From G963667675 sp963667675 (GTDB lineage Bacteria > Chloroflexota > Dehalococcoidia > Lucifugimonadales > UBA3495): 64,000 bases of DNA. Below are positions 1-8,587 of the stretch, piece after piece. Under the pieces are notes generated by a model. It did not search any database and was not told the DNA's origin. It saw nothing but the letters and a program-made list of their open reading frames with translations. A program made the position numbers and the translations under genes. The first letter of the stretch is position 1. Every line of letters starts with the position of its first letter. Location: assembly GCA_963667675.1 (NCBI GenBank), contig OY763929.1:1922001-1986000 (forward strand). The letters run 5' to 3'.

Positions 1-2
1 CC

Positions 3-798
3 AGCACCCGCACCCGAGTCTCCTTCGAGGAAGCCGGCAAGGTGCTCAGCGCCGACGTCATCAACGTGTCGGCTTCGGCCAGCAGCGTCGAGAAGGGCGA
101 GTCCCTCATCAACACCGCCCTCACTTTGCAGGCCATGGGCGTTGACATAATCGTAATTCGCCATCCTCACTCCGGCGCTCCCAACCTGCTGGCGCGGCAT
201 TTGGAGACAGTAGGGGTGATAAACGGCGGCGACGGCATCCACGCCCCACCCAACCCAGGCATTGCTGGACCTGTACACGGTGCGGCAGAAGCTGGGCAGG
301 TTGGACGGCCTGAAAGTGGTCATAGTCGGCGACGTGCTCCACAGCCGTGTGGCCCGGTCCAACATCTGGGGATTCGCCAAGATGGGCGCCAGGGTCGTCC
401 TCTGCGGTCCGCCCACCTTGCTGCCGCTGGAAATGCTCCGGGGCCGGGCAGACGGCAACGTTCCATCGCCGCTGGCCGCGGTGGAGGTGGAAACCGACCT
501 TGACCGGGCCGTACAGGACGCCGACGTGGTCATGGCCCTGCGATTGCAGTCCGAGCGGCAGCAGGCCGGTTTTCTCCCCGGCCTCCGTGAGTACACCCGG
601 CGGTGGCAGGTGACTGAAGAGCGGCTGTCCCTCGCCTCTCCCGAAGTCCTGGTGATGCACCCGGGGCCGATGAACGAGGGCATCGAGATAAGCTCCGGCG
701 TTGCCCACGGCGTAAAATCGGCCATCCAACAACAGGTCACCAACGGCGTGGCCGTGCGCATGGCATTGCTCTACCATCTCTGCCGGGGGCGAAAGTAA
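3..798 (+). CDS. pyrB: Aspartate carbamoyltransferase catalytic chain, 5'-partial, apparent frameshift
   Basis: Transfers the carbamoyl group of carbamoyl phosphate to aspartate, the committed step of pyrimidine synthesis. The reading frame is open from the window edge and begins with the carbamoyl-phosphate-binding motif STRTRVSFE, followed by the HPT-type region at about 241-260 and the carboxy-terminal aspartate domain (HPGPMNEGIE). Frame 3 (positions 3 to about 246) and frame 1 (about 248-798) each encode one half. A run of four C at 244-247 should be three: removing one C restores GDGIHAHPTQALLDLY. This is either a homopolymer sequencing error or a true broken gene; error is more likely because pyrC follows 1 bp downstream in an otherwise intact operon. 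The true start lies before the window. Confidence 0.85.
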
Positions 799-799
799 A

Positions 800-2140
800 G
801 TGTTCTACGGAGCTATCTTGATCAAGGGCGCCAGGATCATAGACCCTCTGAACGGGCTGGACGAGGTTGGCGAAATCCTGGTCTACGAGGGGGAAATTGG
901 GGCGGTGGGCCCCTTGGATCCGGAGTTGGCGCCCGATGGCTGCCGCATCATCGAAGCCTCCGGCCTGGTGGCCAGTACCGGCTTTATCGACCTCCATTCC
1001 CACCTCCGCGAGCCGGGCTTCGAATACAAGGAGACCATAGCCACCGGCGCCAGGGCTGCGGCCCGCGGCGGCTTTACCTCGGTCTGCTGCATGCCCAACA
1101 CCGAACCCGCCATTGACAATGCCGCCGTGGTGGACCTGATTCGCCGCCGCAGCCGCGAGGACGCAATAGTTCGGGTCTACCCCATCGGCTGCGTGACCAA
1201 GGGCCGCAAAGGCAAAGAGCTTGCCGACATGGAGGAACTGGCCGCTGCCGGAGTAGTGGCCTTCAGCGACGACGGCGACCCGGTCTACGACCCGCTATTG
1301 ATGCGCATGGCCCTGGTCTACAGCGCCGACCTGGGATTGCCTGTAATCGACCATTGCCAGGACCCGGCGCTATCCGGTTGCGGCGTCATGGCCGAAGGCT
1401 GGGTCGCTACCCGCCTGGGCTTGCCCGGCATCCCGGCAGCCGCCGAGGAGACCATGGTGGCCAGGGACCTTGCCCTGGCGGAGTTGACCGGCGGGCGCCT
1501 GCACCTGGCCCACCTCAGCGCCGCCGGCTGTCTCCCCCTGTTGCAGCAGGCCAAAGACAGAGGCGTGACCGCCACCGCGGAGGTGTGCCCCCACCACCTG
1601 ACCATCACCGACCATTGGGTCCTGGGCAACCGCGACTCCGGGTCGCTGGAAGCCGGCCCGCACGCCTACGACACAACCACCAAGGTATATCCTCCGCTGC
1701 GCGGCCGGGAGGATATTACTGCCTTGGCCCGCGGCTTGGCCGACGGCGTCATTGACTGCATCGCCACCGACCACGCTCCCCACGACCTGGCCTCCAAGCA
1801 GGTGACCTACACAGACGCTGCTTTCGGCATTAGCTGCCTGGAGACCGCGCTGGGCTCGGCCTTGACGCTGGTGCACTCCGGCCAAATCACGCTGAGCAGC
1901 CTGGTGGAGCGACTGACGGTGGCCCCGGCCAGGGTGCTGGGACCATCGTTCACCGATTTGGCCGGCCTGGAGCCCGGCACACCGGCGGACATCGTCCTGT
2001 TCGACCCGAACGAAGAGTGGGTCGTCGACGCCAATAAATTCGAGTCCAAGGGGAAGAACACCCCACTGCATGGCGTAACACTGAAGGGAAAGGTCAAAGC
2101 CACCCTGGTGCGGGGCGAAGTGGTGTTTCAGGATGCCTGA
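800..2140 (+). CDS. pyrC: Dihydroorotase (class I)
   Basis: Zinc-dependent amidohydrolase that cyclises N-carbamoyl-aspartate to dihydroorotate, the third pyrimidine step. The 446-residue protein has the metal-binding DLHSHLREPG motif near residue 65, the IDHCQDP segment in the middle, and IATDHAPH near residue 310, all typical of class I bacterial dihydroorotase. The start is GTG at 800, one base after the pyrB stop, so translation is probably coupled. The stop overlaps the carA start by 8 bases. No residue loss is visible. Confidence 0.95.
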   Translation: MFYGAILIKGARIIDPLNGLDEVGEILVYEGEIGAVGPLDPELAPDGCRIIEASGLVASTGFIDLHSHLREPGFEYKETIATGARAAARGGFTSVCCMPNTEPAIDNAAVVDLIRRRSREDAIVRVYPIGCVTKGRKGKELADMEELAAAGVVAFSDDGDPVYDPLLMRMALVYSADLGLPVIDHCQDPALSGCGVMAEGWVATRLGLPGIPAAAEETMVARDLALAELTGGRLHLAHLSAAGCLPLLQQAKDRGVTATAEVCPHHLTITDHWVLGNRDSGSLEAGPHAYDTTTKVYPPLRGREDITALARGLADGVIDCIATDHAPHDLASKQVTYTDAAFGISCLETALGSALTLVHSGQITLSSLVERLTVAPARVLGPSFTDLAGLEPGTPADIVLFDPNEEWVVDANKFESKGKNTPLHGVTLKGKVKATLVRGEVVFQDA

Positions 2141-3248
2141 GCACTCTGCGCAAGCCTGGCTGGTGCTGGAAGACGGCTCCGTCCACGCCGGCGAAGCCTT
2201 TGGCGCCGACGTGGAGACCCACGGCGAGGTCGTGTTCAACACCAGCATGACCGGGTACCAGGAGGTGTTGACCGACCCGTCCTACGCCGGGCAGTTGGTC
2301 ACCCTCACCTATCCCCTGGTCGGCAACTACGGCATCAGCGAAGAGCACTATGAGTCCAAGCGCATTCAAACGGCTGGCCTCATCGTCCGGGAGCACTGCG
2401 ACCTGCCGAGCCACGGCCTGAGCAAACGCACCCTCCACCAATTCCTGGCCTCCCAGGGCATCCCCGGCCTCAGCGGCGTGGACACCCGGGCGATAACCCG
2501 CCGCCTGCGGGAGCGGGGCGTGATGATGGGCCTCATTACCCGCCAGGACCCCCAGGCGGCCGAGGCCAGGTTGGCCTCCATAGACCGTTACGACGACCGG
2601 GACTTTGTCAGCACCGTCACCACCGAAAACAGCTACCACTGGGACTCCGACGAAGAGTCATGGCAGGGGTCGCACAAGCATCGCGTCCTGGTAATCGACT
2701 GGGGCCTCAAGTACAACATTCTGCGCCTGCTCCACAAGCGGGGCTGCCAGGTCATAGCGGTCCCGGCTGCTACTTCCGCTGAAGACCTGCTTAGCCTCAA
2801 GCCTTCTGGAATCCTGCTGTCCCCCGGACCCGGAGACCCGCAGCTGCTGGACTACCTGGTGAACAACCTGCGGCTACTGCTGGGCCGCGTTCCCATCATG
2901 GGCGTGTGCCTGGGCCATCAGATTGCAGCCCGCGCCCTGGGCGCCAAGACCTACAAGCTGAAGTTCGGACACCGCGGCGGCAACCATCCGGTGCAGGACA
3001 CGAGCGACGGCAAGGTTTACATAACCGCTCAAAACCACGGTTATTCAGTCAGCGCCGACTCTCTGCCGGCCGGCCTGGAGGTCTCCCACGTCAACCTGAA
3101 CGACTACACCGTCGAGGGCCTGCGCCACAAAGAAATGCCGCTGTTCACCATTCAATACCACTCGGAAGCGGCGCCCGGCCCCCAGGACAACGAGTACATG
3201 TTCGACCGCTTCCTGCAGATGATCCAGGAACACGGCAATTCAACGTAG
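2133..3248 (+). CDS. carA: Carbamoyl-phosphate synthase small (glutaminase) subunit
   Basis: Releases ammonia from glutamine for carbamoyl phosphate synthesis by CarB. 371 residues, the usual family length. The N-terminal CPSase small-chain domain (for example NTSMTGYQEVLTDPSYAGQ) is followed by a class I glutamine amidotransferase domain with the nucleophile elbow GVCLGHQ near residue 260 and the catalytic His in QYHSEAAPGP near the end. The ATG overlaps the pyrC stop (ATGCCTGA), indicating translational coupling inside the pyr operon. Confidence 0.96.
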   Translation: MPEHSAQAWLVLEDGSVHAGEAFGADVETHGEVVFNTSMTGYQEVLTDPSYAGQLVTLTYPLVGNYGISEEHYESKRIQTAGLIVREHCDLPSHGLSKRTLHQFLASQGIPGLSGVDTRAITRRLRERGVMMGLITRQDPQAAEARLASIDRYDDRDFVSTVTTENSYHWDSDEESWQGSHKHRVLVIDWGLKYNILRLLHKRGCQVIAVPAATSAEDLLSLKPSGILLSPGPGDPQLLDYLVNNLRLLLGRVPIMGVCLGHQIAARALGAKTYKLKFGHRGGNHPVQDTSDGKVYITAQNHGYSVSADSLPAGLEVSHVNLNDYTVEGLRHKEMPLFTIQYHSEAAPGPQDNEYMFDRFLQMIQEHGNST

Positions 3249-3525
3249 CCTGCTATTTCACAACCCCTCTCCGCGAAAAAATACGCGGCCTCAAAACTGG
3301 GAGATATTGCCCTCGGATTACGTGGCATGGGATGACGCCGGTCGGGTATCCTGTCTGAATTGCTTCTCAGGACTGGCTCCAGTGGTCGGCCCGCATTGGG
3401 GCGGGCGGCCCCATCCATCAAGAGTTGTTCTGAGGGGGTTGGGAATATTTTGTAGTTCTCTCAATATCTGGAGGTTTTTTCAATGTCTTCCTTCACCGCG
3501 TTTTTTGCTGGAGGAGGGGGTGGAT
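3249..3525. other. Intergenic stretch between carA and a small unknown gene
   Basis: No convincing gene. It holds a GC-rich inverted repeat, GCCCGC (3389-3394), 6-base loop, GCGGGC (3401-3406), with no T run directly after it, so it is a weak terminator candidate. A T-rich stretch lies at 3476-3481, and a strong ribosome binding site (GGAGGAGG, about 3510-3517) serves the next gene. Confidence 0.4.
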
Positions 3526-3900
3526 GTGGAGTTGCCAGTAGATCTATCGGGAATAGTCGGGATATTAGACGAAGAAGTCCGTAATTTCACCCATGACGGG
3601 TATGGGTACGCCCTGGCCCCCGGAAAGGGGACCATCGGCAGCCGGTGGGACTTCCTGGTCAAGTATTTCGACCACAATGATCATGAAATACTTCCGTCGT
3701 CGCTGGGACGTATCGAATTGCAGAAATTGGACAAGGACCTCGTTCAGTTCAGGGTTCCTCCCCGCATGGAGCAGGAGACGCCTGAGATGATCGAGGACGA
3801 CCCGGATGGGCTGTTCTTCGGTTCCTTTGTGTACCAGACGCTCAACGCCTTTCAGAGGCACAAGCTCATTGACCTGCCGGGAGTCCTGCCCACCGCCTGA
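3526..3900 (+). CDS. Conserved-looking hypothetical protein between carA and carB
   Basis: I do not recognise the family. The start chosen is GTG at 3526, 8 bases after GGAGGAGG (3510-3517); GTG at 3520 is too close to that site. This gives 124 residues, soluble, acidic in the middle (the stretch PEMIEDDPDG), with no signal peptide, membrane segment or cysteine pattern. The segment GYGYALAPGKGTIGSRWDFL is the most ordered part. It sits between carA and the separate carB promoter, so it may be read with carA. A role in pyrimidine synthesis is only a guess from location. Confidence 0.6.
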   Translation: MELPVDLSGIVGILDEEVRNFTHDGYGYALAPGKGTIGSRWDFLVKYFDHNDHEILPSSLGRIELQKLDKDLVQFRVPPRMEQETPEMIEDDPDGLFFGSFVYQTLNAFQRHKLIDLPGVLPTA

Positions 3901-3962
3901 CCTGCCTGGAAGGAATCCCCGCTCTTAACCGCGGCAGCCTTGACGGAAGGCGCTCGCGCCGG

Positions 3963-3990
3963 TTGTAATAGACCTCGAAAGGCCTATAAT
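3963..3990 (+). promoter_or_regulatory. Promoter of carB
   Basis: TTGTAA (3963-3968), 16-base spacer, consensus TATAAT (3985-3990). Transcription would begin near 3997, about 40 bases before the GAGGAGG ribosome site at 4024-4030. It lies inside what a naive TTG start at 3940 would make coding, which argues against that start. Confidence 0.6.
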
Positions 3991-4035
3991 ATAGGCGGCG
4001 GGGAATGCCCTGGGTATCTCCCCGAGGAGGCAGGG

Positions 4036-7000
4036 ATTTCCAATAGGCCCGGAAAAGTTCTGGTCGTGGGTTCTGGGCCTATTCTCATTGGCCAAGCCGC
4101 CGAGTTCGACTACGCCGGCACCCAGGCTTGCAAAGCCCTTCGCGAGGAAGGAGTTGAAACCGTATTAGTCAACTCCAACCCCGCGACCATCATGACCGAC
4201 CAGGGCATTGCCGACCGGGTGTACATCGAGCCCCTCACCGTTGAAGTCCTCGAACGGATTATTGCCCGCGAACGTCCCGACGGCATTCTGCCGACCCTGG
4301 GTGGGCAGACCGGCCTCAACCTTGCCGTAGCCCTCGCCGACGCTGGCGTCCTGGACAAGTACGGCGTCCGGCTCTTGGGCACGCCCCTGGAGACCATCCG
4401 CAAGTCCGAAGACCGCAGCTTCTTTCGCGACTTCCTCCACGAACTGGGCGAGCCTGAACCCGCGAACCTGACGGTCTCCTCCATAGAAGAGTGCCGGGAG
4501 GTGGCCGGGGAAATCGGCCTACCCATCGTCGTGCGCCCGGCTTACACCCTAGGCGGCAGCGGCGGAGGCATTGCCAACACCTGGGAGGAGTTGGAGGCCA
4601 TCGTCCGCGCCGGGCTGGCGGCCAGCCCCATATCCCAGGTGCTGCTGGAACAGTCCCTGGTCGGCTGGAAAGAACTGGAATACGAAGTGATGCGGGACGG
4701 CGCCGATAACTGCATCACCGTGTGCAACATCGAGAACCTTGACCCCATGGGCGTGCACACGGGGGACAGCATCGTAGTCGCCCCCAGCCAGACCCTGACC
4801 GACAAAGAGTACCACATGCTCCGCTCCGCCAGCCTGAGGATAATCCGCGGGCTGGGCATCGAGGGCGGATGCAACATCCAGTTCGCCTTGCAGCCGCACC
4901 CCCAGGTGGCCGAGGCCCTGAACTTCGAATGGCAGGCCGAGTCCCCCTACTACGTAATCGAAGTCAACCCCCGCGTAAGCCGCAGTTCCGCCCTGGCCAG
5001 CAAGGCCACCGGCTACCCCATTGCCCGAGTCGCCGCTAAGATCGCCGTGGGCAAACGGCTGGACGAGATATCCAACGCCGTCACCAGCATGACCAAGGCC
5101 GCTTTCGAGCCGGCCTTGGACTACTGCGTGGTCAAGTTCCCCAGGTGGCCTTTCGACAAGTTCCCTCACGGCGACCGAACCACCACCACCCAGATGAAGG
5201 CCACCGGCGAGGTGATGGTCATCGAACGCTCATTCGAGGCCGCTCTCCAGAAGGCCACCAGGTCGCTGGAAATCGGCAACCGTACCCTGCTGTGGGAGGA
5301 CCCGGCTTGGCGCAGCGACGGCGATTCTTCCGATTCTCCCCTGGACGGCCTGCCCGTGGGCCCCAACGACCTTCGCCTCTGGGCCATGATGGCCGCTCTG
5401 CGGCGGCAGGTAAGCCCTGAGGCTTTGGTGGAACGGACCTACGTGGACCCCTGGTTCGTCAGCGCCATGGAGCGCATCGTGGACATGGAACGGCGGCTGC
5501 TGTCAGAAGGGCTGACCCCCGGCCTGCTGCTGCGGGCCAAGCGGCTGGGCTTCTCCGACGAGCAAGTGGGCACCTTGGCGGACATGCTCCCCGAGCAGGT
5601 GCGGACCCTGAGGCACCAATGGGACGTTCGCCCGGTCTACAAGATGGTGGACACCTGCGCCGCCGAGTTCGAAGCGGTCACTCCCTACTATTACAGCACC
5701 TACGACCTGGAGAACGAGGCCCCGCCGCTGCCGGGCAAGAAGGCCCTGGTCATCGGCAGCGGCCCTATCCGCATCGGCCAGGGCATCGAGTTCGATTACT
5801 GCAGCGTCCACGCCGCCTGGGCTCTGTCCGAGCAGGGCGTCTCCAGCATCATGGTCAACTCCAACCCTGAGACCGTCTCCACCGACTTCGACTCCAGCGA
5901 CCGCCTCTACTTCGAGTCCCTGGACGAAGAGACCCTGCGGGACATCCTGGAAAACGAGACCGGCGACGACCCGCCGCCTCCAGTCGTCGTCCAGTTCGGC
6001 GGCCAGACCGCCATAGACCTGTCCCAGAAGCTGGCCGCAGCCGGTCTGCCCATACTCGGCTCCAGCGCCGAGGCCATCGACGTCGCTTCCGACCGCCACA
6101 AGTTCGAGGAATTCCTGGCCCGCCTGGGCATCCCCCAGCCTCCGGGAGCCGCCGTAACCTCGGTGGAGGAAGCACTGCAAGTCGCGCAGAACATCGGCTA
6201 CCCGGCCGTCGTCCGGCCCAGCTACGTCCTGGGCGGGCGGGCCATGGAGATAGTCCAGAACGCCACCGAGTTGATTCGCTACTTGACCGCCGCCACCGAC
6301 GTGAGCCCCGACAAGCCCGTGCTCATCGACCAGTACATGGAAGGCAAAGAATGCGAGGTTGACGTGGTCTGCGACGGGGAGCGGGCGCTGATTCCCGGCA
6401 TCATGGAGCACATAGAGAGGGCCGGCGTGCACAGCGGCGACTCCATGGCCATTTACCCCGGGCTGAACCTCACCGACGAAGAGGTATCCACCATCGTCGA
6501 CTACTCCACCCGCATAGGCCTGGCCCTGGGAGTGCGGGGCCTGATGAACGTCCAGTTCGTCATCCACGGCGGCGCCGCCTACCGCAGCCCACACCTGCCG
6601 TCGCAGGACGGCGAAAAGACCTCAGTCTATGTCTTGGAAGTAAACCCCAGGGGAAGCCGCACCATCCCCTTCATCTCCAAGGTCACCGGCGTCCCCGTGG
6701 CCGGCATCGCCACCAGGGTAATGCTTGGCGAGAGCCTGGCAGAGCAGGGTTATGAGGGCGGCCTGTGGCCCAGAAAAGACCTGGTGGGCATCAAGGCCCC
6801 GGTATTTTCCATGGCCAAGCTGGTGGGCGTTGACTGGCACCTGGGCCCGGAGATGAAGTCTACTGGAGAGGTCATGGGAGTTGACCGCGAATTCTCCAGC
6901 GCGCTGTCCAAGGCCCTGCTGGCCGCCAACTTGAACCTGAAACCCGGGGCCGGCGTCCTGCTCAGCATCGCCGACCAGCACAAGGCCGAGTCAGTGCACC

Positions 7001-7350
7001 TGGTCCGGGAGCTGGTGCGGGCCGGCTGCCCGCTCTTCGCCACCGAGGGCACTGCATCCATGATCAGCGCCATGGGCGTGCCCGTCACCATGACCACCAA
7101 GAAGCTGGCCGAGGGTCACCCCAACGTGGTTGACGTAATCGAAGACGGCAGCGTGGGAGCCGTGGTCAACACCGTCACCGGGGTGAGCTCGGTGATGCGC
7201 GACGGCTACTTCATCCGCCGGGCCGCCTCAGAGCGCCGGGTGCCCTGCTTCACGTCGCTGGACACCGCCCGGGCCGCCGTGGAAAACCTCCTGATGGAAC
7301 GGACCAACTACAGCGTCCTTCCCATTGACGAGTACCTAAACGGCGTATAG
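4036..7350 (+). CDS. carB: Carbamoyl-phosphate synthase large subunit
   Basis: Makes carbamoyl phosphate from bicarbonate, ATP and CarA-derived ammonia, for pyrimidines and arginine. Two homologous ATP-grasp halves are visible: VLVVGSGPILIGQAAEFDY at the N-terminus and ALVIGSGPIRIGQGIEFDY near residue 570. A C-terminal MGS-like allosteric domain begins near residue 960 (VLLSIADQHKAESVHLVREL). The length from 4036 is 1104 residues, near the usual 1070-1100. I favour an ATT start at 4036: it lies 5 bases after GAGGAGG (4024-4030) and leaves six residues before KVLVVGSGP, as in other CarB proteins. The in-frame TTG at 3940 would place a consensus promoter inside the gene. The start is inferred; the identity is certain. 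Confidence 0.95.
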   Translation: MSNRPGKVLVVGSGPILIGQAAEFDYAGTQACKALREEGVETVLVNSNPATIMTDQGIADRVYIEPLTVEVLERIIARERPDGILPTLGGQTGLNLAVALADAGVLDKYGVRLLGTPLETIRKSEDRSFFRDFLHELGEPEPANLTVSSIEECREVAGEIGLPIVVRPAYTLGGSGGGIANTWEELEAIVRAGLAASPISQVLLEQSLVGWKELEYEVMRDGADNCITVCNIENLDPMGVHTGDSIVVAPSQTLTDKEYHMLRSASLRIIRGLGIEGGCNIQFALQPHPQVAEALNFEWQAESPYYVIEVNPRVSRSSALASKATGYPIARVAAKIAVGKRLDEISNAVTSMTKAAFEPALDYCVVKFPRWPFDKFPHGDRTTTTQMKATGEVMVIERSFEAALQKATRSLEIGNRTLLWEDPAWRSDGDSSDSPLDGLPVGPNDLRLWAMMAALRRQVSPEALVERTYVDPWFVSAMERIVDMERRLLSEGLTPGLLLRAKRLGFSDEQVGTLADMLPEQVRTLRHQWDVRPVYKMVDTCAAEFEAVTPYYYSTYDLENEAPPLPGKKALVIGSGPIRIGQGIEFDYCSVHAAWALSEQGVSSIMVNSNPETVSTDFDSSDRLYFESLDEETLRDILENETGDDPPPPVVVQFGGQTAIDLSQKLAAAGLPILGSSAEAIDVASDRHKFEEFLARLGIPQPPGAAVTSVEEALQVAQNIGYPAVVRPSYVLGGRAMEIVQNATELIRYLTAATDVSPDKPVLIDQYMEGKECEVDVVCDGERALIPGIMEHIERAGVHSGDSMAIYPGLNLTDEEVSTIVDYSTRIGLALGVRGLMNVQFVIHGGAAYRSPHLPSQDGEKTSVYVLEVNPRGSRTIPFISKVTGVPVAGIATRVMLGESLAEQGYEGGLWPRKDLVGIKAPVFSMAKLVGVDWHLGPEMKSTGEVMGVDREFSSALSKALLAANLNLKPGAGVLLSIADQHKAESVHLVRELVRAGCPLFATEGTASMISAMGVPVTMTTKKLAEGHPNVVDVIEDGSVGAVVNTVTGVSSVMRDGYFIRRAASERRVPCFTSLDTARAAVENLLMERTNYSVLPIDEYLNGV

Positions 7351-7395
7351 CCGCCCATCTCCAAGCTCAACCCTTTACCAGACGCGTTCATCAGT

Positions 7396-7794
7396 TCACT
7401 GCGGTCCTTGCAACTCCGGAAAGTACGTGGCGTAAAAGCCCCTATCCCGGGTCAGCAGGGTATCGGCGTTGGCAATGGCATGAGCGCCAATCAAAAAGTC
7501 AGCAATGATGCGCGCTCTTGACCCTCCCGCCTGCCGGTATCGTGACCATCTTATGCCCGCATCGTAAGCGATGGCAGTGTCAATCGGGGAGACCGTCGCA
7601 TTTATCTCCCGCAGCGTCTGATCCAAAGATGAGCGGTCGCCGAAAGCTGGAACAAGTTCAGCGTATACGATGTCGCAGACCAATATTGCTCCTCTGTCGT
7701 AGGCCCTAATGAGCCACTCCTGCGATTGAGAATGGTGTGCTGTACCGGATAGGAAGACGTCCAGCAGGACGTTGGTATCCACCGACGTGATCAT
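7396..7794 (-). CDS. vapC: PIN-domain ribonuclease toxin, VapC family
   Basis: Predicted RNase toxin neutralised by the adjacent AbrB-type antitoxin. The 132 residues match a PIN domain: acidic residues in SVDTNVLLDVF (start), DIVYAEL (about 45), ADFLIGAHA (about 100) and TRDRGFY (about 116) form the Mg-binding site. The start overlaps the antitoxin stop by 4 bases, the common antitoxin-first arrangement. The cellular target (initiator tRNA, rRNA or mRNA) cannot be told from sequence. Confidence 0.88.
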   Translation of the reverse strand: MITSVDTNVLLDVFLSGTAHHSQSQEWLIRAYDRGAILVCDIVYAELVPAFGDRSSLDQTLREINATVSPIDTAIAYDAGIRWSRYRQAGGSRARIIADFLIGAHAIANADTLLTRDRGFYATYFPELQGPQ

Positions 7795-8006
7795 CTTCCC
7801 CGTATCTCTTCGATGTACCGGTCAACGTCGATAGCCTCGCCAAGGATTCCACTGACCCTCTCCACCGGATGCTCCGCCATTGTCCGCTTTTGGATGAGCA
7901 GGCCGTTCTCGGTCGCAGTGATTTCAACCTCGACGTCCTTATACATGCCGAAACGGTCTCTGAGCCGCTTGGGAATGGTGATCTGCCCGCGTTCGGATAT
8001 TTTCAT
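7791..8006 (-). CDS. vapB: AbrB/SpoVT-type antitoxin, VapB family
   Basis: DNA-binding antitoxin for the neighbouring VapC. The start chosen is ATG at 8006, giving 71 residues beginning MKISERGQITIPKRLRD, the canonical swapped-hairpin AbrB motif; upstream in-frame codons add a non-homologous tail. GAGGTAG lies a few bases upstream as ribosome site. The C-terminal half (VERVSGILGEAIDVDRYIEE) is the expected toxin-binding tail. It probably represses its own operon through its N-terminal domain. Confidence 0.87.
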   Translation of the reverse strand: MKISERGQITIPKRLRDRFGMYKDVEVEITATENGLLIQKRTMAEHPVERVSGILGEAIDVDRYIEEIRGR

Positions 8007-8147
8007 GTCTACCTCGTATGAATTACATATTATTAAAATCATACCAAATCCCGAATACGTGGACAACCTAAGCTATTCGACGATTCGAAAGTTAGATGGG
8101 GCAGTTCAGGGAACAGGCCGAAATGTAATCCAGAAGACGGGCCTTGG

Positions 8148-8393
8148 CTACCGGCCCTTGAAATACTCACGGTTCTTGCGGACGTAACTCCGCCACTGGG
8201 CCGGCACGGCGAACTCGTCGAAGATTGCGTTCACCGGGCACACCGACACGCAGTACGCGCAGTCTATGCAGACCTCCGGGTCAATGTAGTACATGTCATC
8301 TTCCTCGGACGTCTCTATGCAGTCTACGGGACAAACCCCCACGCAAGAGGCGTCTTTAACCCCCTTGCACGGCTCGGTAATCACGAAGGCCAT
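8148..8393 (-). CDS. fdxA: Ferredoxin, 7Fe type ([3Fe-4S][4Fe-4S])
   Basis: Small electron carrier. The 81 residues contain C9-x7-C17-x3-C21-P and C42-x2-C45-x2-C48-x3-C52-P. In the 7Fe ferredoxin family (Azotobacter FdI type), the first two cysteines with the last one hold a 3Fe cluster, while C21 with the C42-C45-C48 group holds a 4Fe cluster. C25 is an additional cysteine. It is divergent from the LysR gene and has no obvious redox partner nearby. Confidence 0.88.
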   Translation of the reverse strand: MAFVITEPCKGVKDASCVGVCPVDCIETSEEDDMYYIDPEVCIDCAYCVSVCPVNAIFDEFAVPAQWRSYVRKNREYFKGR

Positions 8394-8523
8394 CGAGTCA
8401 CCCCGAGGATCTTGGTCTTTCCATATTTCGGCCCGAATTCAGGCCCAGATTGCGGCATGAACGACTCTCATGGGCAGCTCGAGACGGCGTCTGCAGGCAC
8501 AATTTTCAGTTGGCCCAATTATC

Positions 8524-8550
8524 TTGTCAACCTATATTAGATGATATATT
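8524..8550 (+). promoter_or_regulatory. Candidate promoter region of the LysR gene
   Basis: In the 194-base divergent region between ferredoxin and LysR genes, TTGTCA (8524-8529) and TATATT (8545-8550) are separated by 15 bases, in an AT-rich patch that stands out from the GC-rich surroundings. The patch contains partly symmetric ATATTAGATGATATAT, a possible LysR autoregulatory site. The spacing is short, so support is moderate. Confidence 0.35.
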
Positions 8551-8587
8551 CTATCAAGAACTCTGTTGCCATGTGAGGGTTTACAGC

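Noticed and set aside
3389..3406. GC-rich hairpin after carA as a terminator
   Set aside because: No T run follows directly, so it is not a good intrinsic terminator.
4110..4526. Minus-strand frames opposite the carB start as a regulatory peptide
   Set aside because: They are shadows of the ATP-grasp coding region.
5503..6594. 363-residue open frame opposite carB
   Set aside because: Antisense shadow of the well-conserved CarB frame in GC-rich DNA.
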